NCBI GenBank assembly: GCA_949361645.1
Contig: OX442416.1
Span: forward strand, 7,570,362 to 7,634,361
Length of the DNA: 64,000 nucleotides
Origin: Spongilla lacustris
Lineage: Eukaryota; Porifera; Demospongiae; Spongillida; Spongillidae
Direction of reading: 5' to 3'
The notes beneath the pieces were generated by a model. That model had not been told where the DNA came from. It was given only the letters and a program-made list of their open reading frames with translations, and ran no database searches. Of the stretch, positions 1-12,200 are shown one piece after another. The position numbers and the translations under genes are program-made. The stretch's first letter is position 1. Every line of letters starts with the position of its first letter.

Positions 1-23
1 CGTCAATGGAGAGGCATCATTAA

Positions 24-350
24 CCATAGATCTACCGATGTTATCTCCGGTTAACATTTTGTTAACCGGAGATAACGTTTTTCCTTCCCTTTCTTTCAAT
101 CATATTGCATGTATACATCACTACTATAAAACCTTCTGAATCAGTAAGCTCTTCGGCTCAGCAGTGAATTGGATACGCTCATACATAGACATGTACGCAC
201 CAACAAAATTAATAATGGGCAGGTTTTTGACAATTATTGGTTTTAAAAGAAATTCATTAGTTTTAAAACAAGCACTGTTAACCTAGGTACACACAGATAA
301 ATGCTAACTCCGGCGAACACCAGCGTTAAAACAGCGCGGTAGATCTATGG
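24..350. mobile_element. piggyBac-like MITE, 327 bp, TTAA target sites
   Basis: The ends are terminal inverted repeats reading CCATAGATCTACCG inward from each side. TTAA lies immediately outside both ends (20-23 and 351-354), the target-site signature of piggyBac-type transposons. Unit B of the segmental duplication carries the matching empty site: at 22151-22170 the same flank reads straight through one TTAA into the repeat array. The element contains no coding capacity, so it is non-autonomous and inserted after the duplication. Inside, GGTTAAC-type short palindromes near 50-80 are visible. Confidence 0.75.
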
Positions 351-354
351 TTAA

Positions 355-560
355 AGACACTCACCATCATTAGAGACACACACCATCATTAAAGACACAC
401 ACCATCATTAGTGACACACACCATCATTTAGAGACATGCCATCATTAGACACTCACACCACACACCATTAGAGACACACAGACACACACCATCATTAGAG
501 ACACACACCATCATTAGAGGCACACCACATTAGAGACACGCACCACTAGAGACACTCACC
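355..560. repeat. Tandem repeat of CACACACCATCATTAGAGA type
   Basis: About ten degenerate copies of a roughly 20-bp unit (ACACACCATCATTAGAGAC) follow one another. The same array recurs at 22040-22300 in unit B, so it predates the segmental duplication. No coding potential. Confidence 0.8.
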
Positions 561-599
561 ATGTACACTCTATAGACCCCTCCCACCATTGCTAGCACC

Positions 600-1930
600 A
601 ACCTCCTCAGATGTGCAACAGAACAGGAGCATAATACTATCCTGCAACAGGGCACAGGTAAAAACCTCAACGCTACTGGCAAGTAAAACACCTCTGCCTT
701 TTGATTTAACTACAAATGCTCTACTCAAGCCTACAGGCTATGAGGGTGCATGAGCAGACACGTAGGAAGCAGTTGTCAAAAAGTGGTAAGGCGAGCATAG
801 TGACTGGGTCTCAGGCAGAGCAGCCCCAGAAACTAAAACATTTCCTACAATGTCTGCACTTTTGGCTCAGGATGACAGGAAAAGAGCTATGCATTTTTTT
901 GCCGGTAGCATTGAAATCCTCGGAACTAAAGCACTTCGCGTGCCTGACTGCATTTTTTGCTGCATGTCTGAGGGCAAGACCTTCTCCATCCCCCCTGCAA
1001 GTAGATCCGTCACTGAAAAGGCGATAAATCATCTTGAATCAACCCCTGTCTGTTGCTAGGGCTGCATTAATAACATTAACAACATTAATAACATTAAATA
1101 CTCTGCCTAATGGACCATGCGATGTAGCTAAAAGTAGTTTTAGCATATCATATTCATCTGGCTGAAACGCTAAATTCAGTGGCTCAGAATCACGGGGTAG
1201 CGAGTTCGAATCCTGCAAAGATTGGTGAATTTGCACCCTAGGAGTTTGGCAAAATAAGGGTTTGGGCCCGCCTCTCATCCTCCCATGATGCAGGTCCTTC
1301 TACGCCTTTTTTTTTTTACAGGAAAAGAGCTATGCATTTTTTGTAGCACTGCAATCCTCGGAACTAAAGCACTTCGCGTGCCTGACAGCATTTTTTGCTG
1401 GCATGTCTGATGGAAAGACCTTCTCAACCTCCCTGCAAGTAGATCCGTCACTGAAAAGGCGATAAATCATCTTGAATCAACCCCTGTCTATTGCCAGGGC
1501 TGCATTAATAACATAGTACTCTGCCCGAAAGTAACGGCACACAATTAAATGTATGAGAATTAATTAATGGACCTGATGTTGCTAAAAGTAGTTTTAGCAT
1601 ATCATATTCATAACTAGTCATTTGGCTCAACGCTAAATTCAGTGGCTCAGAATCACGGGGTAAGCGAGTTCGAATCCTGCAAAGATTGGTGATTTTGCAC
1701 CCGAGGAGTTTGGCAAAATAAGGGTTTGGGCCCGCCTCTCATCCTCCCATGATGCAGGTTTGACAACTCGACTGCCCCGCTATAGATTCCCACTTCGATA
1801 AATAATTGCATTAAGCTTAGTCCGATTAAAAAAAATACGTCCGCATAAGGCCTACTGATATTGATGACCAATATCGCTTTTTTATGATTTACTTCTGCGG
1901 TTACAGGGATACCATAGCGATGTGATCACA
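600..1930 (+). repeat. Interspersed repeat family, copy A, with internal 440-bp duplication
   Basis: This segment recurs at 22330-23960 (plus strand, with a later insertion) and at 60640-61370 (minus strand), so it is an interspersed repeat rather than a host gene. Within this copy a stretch of about 440 bp is present twice in direct order (about 876-1290 and 1319-1755). Each half holds a short tRNA-like promoter block: an A-box-like CTAAATTCAGTGG followed by a B-box-like GAGTTCGAATCC (near 1168-1215 and 1633-1680). A tRNA-derived SINE or a composite containing one is possible. Short open frames are present but none resembles a known protein. Confidence 0.6.
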
Positions 1931-3212
1931 TATTATTTGCGTTACATCATGCTGGTATTTACAGCATTAAAAAAAAAAGTTATAAATTTTTGGTGTTTAC
2001 AGGGGAACATTAATACTAGGCTAGAGTTGTGATATTAAGTAAGGTTCGGCCCAGCGAAATTTTAATACATACATAATCAGATCATTAAAACAAGAAAGTA
2101 ATGCACAGGTTCATAGGATGAAAATATGCTAAAATTTCTGTGGGTGTTCCTTCATCAAACCTAGACCACATCGCCATTTCACTCTAGAAGCCTCACAAAC
2201 CTATGCAAAAACACAGGCTAGCAGATATCATGAGTGCAAATGAACTTTTCCCTGCAAGATAGGCTAGGTATAGTCAGTATAGATATACATGTACGGCTAG
2301 CTATGTACGTATAATTATTATACAGTCTATGTACGCTTCATAAAATGCTCTCTGTAGGAGACCGTCAGCTGATCATGAAACAACAAACGGTTTGTATTAG
2401 TGTTTTGTTTTGAAAGATGAATTGTACATGTACGAACGCGTGTAACCAATATACATGTTCAGCCGTTTCTGGAAAGTTAAAACTGCATGGTCAGGCCATG
2501 GCCCTATATACCTGTCCCAAGGTTGCACGGTCAAGCATGGATATCGTGCAGACGTACCGCTCTTATTAAACGGCTCATGATACATCCCTGCACCCTGCGT
2601 AAATGGCATAATAGGCTTACATGTAATGCAATTACTTGTCCGAACCTGCATGAATAAATAATTACATTTTAAGATGAATGAAGAACTTGACCAAATATGC
2701 TGTTTCCTTCATGTAGGCAATACCATTGAATTTTGATCTCGGTAGAATTTGGACAATAGAGCTCGGACATGTACCTGTGGGCCTGGGCCGGGCTGTGGCA
2801 TGTAGTATAACATTGCTTAGACGTGTTGCTAATAAAGTCCACATATAGACATTCCACTTAACTCACTGTGCTTGTTGTTCCAAATATCTTTGGTTGTGAA
2901 ATTACCCAGGCTAAATGCTTAAATTTGGTACTATGTTGAGATGTTGCATCTTATTTACATGTGTGGCGCTACCCAACTGCTTGACGTTTTATTTGTAGCA
3001 GGACACTGACTATTGCATGGTTGAGCATGCACTAGCTGGTTCGCAGATTAACGTAATTAACCCTCAGGCTGATTCCATCTACAATGGTTTAATTATAAGC
3101 ACAAACAAGTACATATGTATATAACCAAATGGTTTTTGAAATTGTTTACATCTATCCTATCCTTCTACACAAAATCATATGCACACATATAATAATCACT
3201 AAGTAGTTGCCC
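1931..3212. other. No gene seen; downstream flank of HPGD-like copy 1
   Basis: This AT-rich stretch aligns by eye with 23970-25413 downstream of HPGD-like copy 2, so it is part of the segmental duplication. It holds one to two units of the 24-bp repeat that is expanded in unit B (near 2280-2310). Open frames on the minus strand (2397-2857) are similar in both units but show no recognisable domain. Confidence 0.5.
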
Positions 3213-6200
3213 TTAATTGGGAAGCTCAGGAGCACACAGCTCTGGTGGGAAGGTGACGTAGGACCGGCCTTCATTGACTAGCACCTTCATGGCTGCGCCT
3301 GAGGGGCTGTCTTTAAGTATCTGGAGCACACATTCAGCCACATCACTTGGGCTTAACAAGCAAATAGAAGAGGTGATTGTCATACAATCATACTAGTGAG
3401 CTCACCTCAGCAACACTTTGTCTACAGCAGCATCAGCTAAGGGACCAAATCCTTGTATCATTGGTGTGTCGACTGCATCGGGACAGATGCAGTTGACAAA
3501 AATTTCATCGGAGACTGATAAATCCTGCAGTGCAGTACAAAATAATATCACCTGTTCACAGGATCCGAGCATTCAATCCAACCTTTAGACTCCTGGTAAA
3601 GTGGATCACTCCTGCCTTAGTAGCACAATAGGTTGGTATTATTCCATAAGGGATTAAACCTGTAGAAGAAATGTTTTATGAAATTGAGTTGCTGCACATA
3701 TTATATGACGAAGTTATTTCTGAGCTTTAAGAAAATTGTGTGACATTTAAATACCAAATTAAATCATCAGCCAACTGTCTGGTTCATGTATCGATGTAAT
3801 TAATGTGCGGATAGTATGGATATGCAATGTACATGTACATGTATTAGATTTCCACTCAGTGCGATATTTATAATCTCTTTCCAGAGACCAATTCTAAGTT
3901 TTTAATCAATGATACATACCATCATCTGTGAAATGAAAGCTTTTCAGTGATTTGAATGCAGTCAGACTGGTTGGAATACCTTACTGATGTCAGCTGCTCT
4001 GGCAGTATAGCCACTTTACTGACCAATCCAATTACTTTTTACAGATGTAATGCAAATTTTTTTAATAATCATATTAAGTGCAAACTGAGGATAGAATGAT
4101 TCTGAGAAACTCTTTTTTGTCATTTAATGTGTGGGGGAGGAGGATGAGTAAGAAATGCTAAAATTGAGAGAATAAAAATATATCAGTCGCAGCATAGAGT
4201 TCATCATGTGTTGATATTGTGGTTTAGGGCTCGTGCCTTTCAGTATTGGACTATGGCATGTTTATTTGTAAAGTACATTGTATAGCCACTACTTGTATTG
4301 CACATTTTAAATTTGACATTATTACATACAAATTAAATGTTTGGTATTTCGCATTATCACAAATAAGATGTAGAAACATGGTGCATAGGTATCTATATAC
4401 AAAGTAGTATTATATATATATGTACAGTACCTGCAATTGATGCAATATTCACTATATGTCCTCCATTTCCTCCTGAATTTTTTGACATGAATTCTATTCC
4501 AATGTTTGTTCCCTCAATCAATGCGATCTATAAATGAAATATAAGATATTATCACATTGTTATGATTTTCAGCCTGAATATGATGGTGCTATTATAATTA
4601 GCAGTTTGTGTAGTTGCAATATAAAATTGCTCTGATACATGCAAGGAAGCTAAAGTGTAATATTCAAGATTGGTGAGCCGAAAGTGATGTTGCAATGTAC
4701 AAACCCTAGACCATTTTTTCAATTAGGCAGCTGGCAAGCAAATCTTAGGATAGTACATTATAGTTGGTCATGACTAACCATACTATAGTATGCAATCCTG
4801 AATCGAAATAATTGTTTTGCAATTGTATGTGCAGAAGTGAGTCTAATAGAATCTCGTAAACCTAAACTTTGTTTCTTCAAGCATGCATGCCTAGCAGTGA
4901 GACATTCAACCACAATAGCATGATAGCCTCATAATAAAACCCACTCGACTCAATGTGGTTCATTGTCCTATAAGATGAACCAAAGTTTACCAGTTCTCTC
5001 CGACCATCTAGTTGTGGAGTTGCTTTTTTACATGAAAAAGAAATACTAGTAGAACTGCCATGGTTTTCATTGAACAACACCATACCATGAAAAAATAATA
5101 TGTTCTCAGACACTTTCAATGGATGTTTATAGTGCGTAAGGTTTTCCAAAAATAAAAAGATATCATTCTTACAAAGATGTGGAGTTAAATTTAGGGATCG
5201 ATGTTCTTTTTGCAGGGGTTCATGCGCATGTACATGTGCATGCTACATTCTAAATGCCACTTTAAATGCCATGCTACATTGGTACAATTTATCTATTAAT
5301 ATTAAACACAAATAAAAAAGATGCAAGAGAATGTTGCAAAAAGTTATCACTGACCAGATTAATTTCAATATTCTTTCTCCAGCTAGTCTCGTTACACACT
5401 CCAGCATTGTTGCAAACAATGTCCACCTTTCCAAACAAATCCGCAGTTTGATGAAATGCACTCCTCTGAAACAGTTAAGGGAAGATGCTTTGATGAACTG
5501 AGCAACTAGCAAAAAAACTTCCCCAATAATTGATTTCTACTAAGTAATACAATTATCAAACAAGTGTCAAAAATATCATCACTTGTGTAAACAGGATTAC
5601 AGTATTTGTGGGGGATATGTGAGACATTTTAAGATAATGATCCTTGTTTGGGATGTTTTTATACATATATCTGTGGCTGTTGTTTTTCTGTATGTGCACA
5701 CATTACTAGACACATTGTAAGCTTACCATCCTAATCTGATTCCAGCAACATATTAATAGCTAATGTAGTTTTATTAGTACTTAGTTCAATGCGCAGCACA
5801 GCTTTTAGTGTCACAAACGCTCTGCAGTAGTGACATGGGTGAATGGAAATAAATTTATAACAAAAAGCAAATGACTTTGATTTCGCTGCTTTCTTGCTGC
5901 CACTACAACTCTAATGGCACTTGTAGCATCTGTGTTTTGCCTTAAATCTGGCAAGCAGAGCTCTTTTTGTAAACCTGGGCACCTAGGCTGTTGTGTAGGC
6001 CATAGTGCTACATCATCGTCCGTTGCTATGCTGACATTTCCCATTTCCTCTACCAACATCTCACAACCTCCCAATGACCTTTCTATCACATTACCTCCAA
6101 CCACAAACAGTATTTCTGTACAGCCTCAACCTACAAAGTCTATCACACCTCTGCCTTCCTTCAGTAGTCATACCTTCTGCTGCCTATTCTTTCACATGGG

Positions 6201-9200
6201 GGTGACCTACATGTACGAGTGTTGAAAACGCGTCAAATTCGGGTTGTACAATGAGGAGTCCTGTAGATATTGATTTGTTCTGTTCGTTAATCTCTATATC
6301 ATCCATTACGGAGATACAGGTGAGCAAACTACGGGCACATTTGATTCGCGCCGATGATTTTGGCAAATCGCTTCCCGCTCAGTGTATGGGGAGGCGCTGA
6401 TTTTATCATTGGCGCGAATCAAGCGGAAAAACGTGCATGTAGTTTGCTCAACTGTATCTCCGTAACAGATGATTCAGAAACTAACGAACAAAACATATCA
6501 ATAGCTACAGGACTCCTCTATGCACACTCCGAATATGACGCGTTTTCAACACTCGTACGTGGAGGAATGTGGATTTCTAACCCGCGGGGTTAACGATTGT
6601 TGTATCCACGGCATGGAAAAGGTGTAGATCACAAAAATCGATTTTCACACAGAGAAATGGTGTGGGAACAAGTGTACATAATTTGAAATGAAAAGGTAGT
6701 ACCGTCGCGAAGATGTGCATGTTCTTTAGTACAACGTGCAATTTTTACAGGGATAAAATTATAACCCCACAAAAGCCCGATTTTGCTGGACATTGTCCCA
6801 TATTATTACATATCGTACATCTGAGGAGCAGTCGGTGAGTAAATTATAAAGCCATTAGAGCCGAGTTATACTCACCCAGGAAAATCTGCGGAGGAGAAAA
6901 TGGGTCCGGGTACGAGTCTAGTGCGGTTCTGTTACAGCAAATGGTCTCTCAAAACGTGAAAATGATTGAGAGAGTTTTAATATACGCGGGTCTCTTTTTT
7001 TTAATGGCACGCATGATCCGGCATCGATATATTAAAATAAGTGCATATTTTCTCGCTTGATCGAATCCAACACGCAAAGCATAGCCGTAAAAATTTTGGG
7101 GGGCTCCTATTTATACCGGCATTCATACAGTATACAAGCCTATTTATTTGTTGTGCGCACGAACTCCTCTGCAAGCACAGGAGGACTGACACTAAAATTT
7201 ACATTGTGTGATTATACATTTCTATTAAAGAAACCAAATGCAGTCTGCATGGCCACTTAATTATGCTTTATTACAAACTCATGCATTTGCCACTGCGCGA
7301 AGGTCTAGCATACATGCATCTGTGTCTTCTTTATGCACATGTAAATGAATGCACCAATTTAACCGAATTTGCATAATCATTTGGAAATTCCAAATCGTGA
7401 CTTCCTGTTGGCTAAAGGCTGCATTGTAACGTACTCCAAATTATAAAACAACGTGTTTGTACTGCGCGTGCAGTACGGACATCTAAATATGCATGTGTAT
7501 AAATATACTTGTATATAAGTGTTCTGAAGTCCACCAATGGTGCTATTTCTGCCTTCAACTTGAAAACTTCTATGCAGCATCAGTTATATTTATCACAATA
7601 TATTATCTCTGGTGTAGCCATTTTCACTTTTATTCTATATGTTTTGAAGTAAGAATTAAGTTTTCGGCAAAGTGGCTTTGCAAATTACAATGTTCAATAC
7701 ACATGCACAAAAGACCAATTAAACAATGCGCGGGCATCGATCGCCATATTCCGAGAGATCTATGTCATGCACCTGCGCCGCGGTCGCACTAGCATTTGCT
7801 TTAACTAGATTGAGATTTAGCCTGCCATACAGGCTATCGAGTTGGGTACAAGGATGTCAGCTGGGTGGGAGTGGCTATGGTCAAGGGTAAGGTGCTTCCT
7901 GCCTCAACCTTAACACTCAAGTGGGTATTTTGTATATTGTCTATTTGCATCCGAACTGTGAACAGGTGTGCACACTTTACTGCATAACTTCTTCATTATC
8001 TTACACAACTAAGGAAGATCAGATTAGGTCAAGGTTTTTATATAACATACCCAAAGGTGGTTTTGATATGTGGCTTTAATATTATTTGAAATTATTAAGT
8101 CCTTATGGTGATTTGAGGGCTTCATGTAAGAGTTGTTTGTGAAGAATTTCAACCAGAAAACGAGACTTAACTCTCCTTGTATGTAATTACCAGAAGGAAT
8201 GTGATTTTCAAAGTTCAAGTATCACCTGACAACATTGGTAACATGTGGTTTTAATTTATGGTTTATTTATGACTAACTTAATTAGGCTTAAGTAAAGTGT
8301 GAACACACGTTCACACTTTACTTTTATTGGCACTTTAAATTGAATTTTGCATCAGGAGAACATGATATTAAATAGTAAATCACAATGATGATGGAGGGCA
8401 TTAAGGCCTATGTACCTCATCTTGAATAATCTTAATTAGATTAGTGTATACAAAGCACTGATGCGTTTTAGGTACAGTGTGCACACCTGTGCACACTGTA
8501 CCATGCACCATGTTGTGTGGTACAGGATAATTGCTGACAATTTCTATTTTGACATTTGTATCAGTGGTTATTGTTGTCAATCATTATGTAAGGAAACACT
8601 ATGTAATAGGAGAAAATTGCATAAGCCAAAATGCACTTAGTTTTGCTACTTGCTAATCATTTGCCGCAGATCCAACACTCTGCAAAGCTGTCTGCCTCTT
8701 CTTATTTGCAGGTACATGTACAAAACCTTTCAAGTGAAGTATCAGACACCTAAGCTTTGAAGCAGGGCACAGGTACAGTGCAGAAGCGTCCTTCCTTCTG
8801 ACTTCCCAGGTTCACAAGCCGAAGGGGATTGGGCCAAACCTCCATCATGTCATTCTACATGTACTACACATCCTGCTGTGGCTACTGTCACAGATGACTA
8901 GTTCATGCTCGACATCTGCTTCAGCCTGAATCACCCACGTAGCCCTGGCTTTAAATTCCTCACGGCCTCCTTCTCATCTGAGTCTAGGCACTCTTCTTCA
9001 CTGGCTTCATTAGAAACTACATATATACGCTCTGTTCAACTGCCCTACCTACATGTCTTGTCCATTCTCACTAGTCTGGCACATCGTCACTGGGAACTCA
9101 CTGTAGATCCGTTGTCACGCCTTCCTTTGTCCGTGTCTGCTAGTATCACCGCTGCCTTGTTCAATGTGATTGTATACTTACACCTATACATATAAAGGCG

Positions 9201-12200
9201 TTATTAAAAGCCACAGGTATATTCCTATTTCGAAACACTTCCTGTAATATCAGCTGTCTGCTGAAAATTCTGCATAGATTTCTTAACGTCCTAGAAGGTC
9301 TGTAGCTTGCCTGAAGGTTCTGGCTCCTCCTCTATAAGTACAAAAGGGTCCTTGATCTGATCCTCAATGGTTTCAAGTGGATCCCCAATACCTTCATTGA
9401 TTGGTTATGCTTAAAAAGTAACCTATATCATAAACGCATGTACTGCGCGCGCGAGCTGATTTTGAACCAACTTTGCGATTAGTAAATTAAATAACCTGTT
9501 ATTATATTATTATCATTATATAACACAATTAAGTTTAATACTCAAGAAGGGGAGCACGGGCACATCTGAGGAGGAGCCCGTGCTCCCCTTCTTGAGTATT
9601 AAACTTAATTGTGTTATGTAATGAAATTATTATTATATTATCATTATCATTGTCCACTCATCCACAAGTCTTTTTGTGCATAATATGTAAAAATCTAGAA
9701 CACTGCTCATCTGTATCAAATAGTGCAGAGCTAAAAGTGAACTGTGAACACCTGTGCACACTGTGCGTACAGTGTGCACAGGTGTTCACACGGTCGCAAA
9801 TAGACAATATTTATAAATAAAATAATAATAATAATCAAGATTTCAATTTTGAATAATTCCTAAACGGATGTACATGTACACGTAGCTAAATTAAAGACGG
9901 TTTACAGCTTTTAATTAACCCACCCTACATTTAGTGCAATAATTATTTAAAAATATTAATAGGGTAATGAGATCTATGGCCGTTTGAACTTCAACCTTGT
10001 CTGTGCCAATGCTACAGCTATCCTCACTAGGAACGCTCCTCCACCATAGAGCTGAATGTTGTATTTATGTGCTATAATCTGTATTGTAAACCTATAATAA
10101 TAGTGGTTTGTAGGAAATAACACATTTGGCAAGTTTGAATTATTAATATTCAATTCTTTCCGTATCTACTTCAATGCCTCGCTGTAGCCATACAGCGAGG
10201 TAATGCTATTACACCTCTGCTAGTGAAGATTGCCTGGACAGTGATGCATATTAATTAATTAATTACTTATTCTATGTATGTATGCATGTACATGTAGTAT
10301 GTACAGTTGCTAATAAAAAACTAACTTAATTCTAGTATAAAATTGTATGCTTTAAATAAAATTATGTGCTGTCAGAAATTATTAATTCATTGTAGTTCAA
10401 TTTGATTTCTTTGAATTAATAATAAATGTTTGCTTACACAAAGCATTTCAGCCCACATTATAAAAGCATTTAGCAACACTTAGCATTAAATTTACTGTTG
10501 GTGGTTCATTTATTTTCTTTTTGTACAAAAATACACAGATAAACATGTAACTGTAAGAGAGTGGAATGATTTCAAAGTGTTCATATGGACAGAGGTATCA
10601 TAGAAACGCTGTCAGTTCAGGGAGGTGTATTGCATGTCCTTGAAGTGATCTTGCTCCTCTGATGCTCTGTATGGATGATTGCGAAAGTGAAAAGGATAGA
10701 TGGCAGTGAAGCCACCCCATTGTCTGACTATACAATGTGCCCCATTTGTCAGCTAGAAGTGATGCCAAACGTTTGTAGGTAGTAGTGGCCCTGCTGCCCA
10801 CGCCTCCAGTCTCATGAGGTGTATGATGCCTGCTCGACCTCACAGATTTGAAGCTCGTATTTTATTTTCAGGGGCATACCAGTTGATAACTCTGATATAA
10901 AAAAAATGTCCGTTCATATTGACCACCCCAAAAACTATCTGCTGCAATGCCTGACTGAGCACCATCTGCTGTGTTTGGACACATTGTGACATACTTCTGT
11001 TATGAGATTAGCTGTGATATTGCAAATCTCATTGTGGCGAATAGATGAAGAGCCACCCAAAGGACAAGAGAGAGCATGTTCTACTGTAAAGGACTTTCCA
11101 CATGGGCAGGTGGAGGGAAGGTTAGATGGTAGCCAGCTGTACCAAAGAGGATAGCATCATGAAATGTACATTTATGTAAAGTGAAGCCATTCTCATCAAT
11201 ATGTTGCATTGTTAACCAGTTGGATGCTCCTTTTTCCTGAGCCAGGTCCATTGACTGTTGAGTGGAATTAGCTAGCTGGGAACAGAGATTGGAAGCACTG
11301 CCCTGACTGTGCTCTTGTTTTGAGCTATGAACTTCCTTTTTGGTTTCAAAAGCTGTTCCGCGTAATCGGCACGAACCGTATATAAATTTTTTTACGCTGA
11401 TCAGCGTATTTGAAACCGTTAAGGGGTTGGAAGGGTATTTGCAATGTTGGATAATTCAAGCAATTGGTTCATCCAATTGTCAACTTTGTCCATCACATAT
11501 TGGGTGACAAATGTTTGCATTCCCAGAGAAGCACCAAGATGTGCTCTACCAGTAGGCTAGTGCTATAGAATGCTGAAGGTGCAAAAGTACCTTTTACAAC
11601 ATGCCAGGAGTAGCACTAAACCATAAGAGGGACCAAGATTGTTGATGTATAATCCCACTACTCTTTCAGGTTGAGTACTGTACCAGTTGCTGCAGCAGCA
11701 TCAACATACATCAACATACCAAAACTTGGTTCACATCAACGAATGAGGGCTGTATTAGTGGTACAATGCCAAGAGCATACATGTGCATTGATTCTCCCTG
11801 AGTGGTGCCTTCTTGTGAGATATGTTGACCCATCAGCAATCAGTTCAGTTGGACTACAATATAATTAAATATTGGAATAAAAAAGATGGGCAAAGATATT
11901 GCATGTTATGGAGGAAGACCTCACGATTCAGGCAGTTGAAAGTATTAGTGTCATCAATTGGGAGAGCTGCTTGACAAGAGTCATTATGATATTTGTCCAG
12001 CACACAATTAGAGGGAACCAGCCGCTTTCTGAATGTCAGTACCCAGAACTGTTAGTATTGCTTTGGCCACAATTTGTCTCGCTACTTTACCTATCCACCA
12101 CATGGTTGATAACAAAGCAATTAAACAGCAAGACAAAAAGGGTGCTAGACTTAATCTTAATGGATCAACAAATGAAGTTCACAGGCATCTTGCTATCAGG

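Noticed and set aside
3525..3560. In-frame TGA in exon 5 of HPGD-like copy 1 as a pseudogene lesion
   Set aside because: A 58-nt intron (3525-3582) with GT-AG ends removes it and gives the correct SDR length; the same intron works in copy 2.
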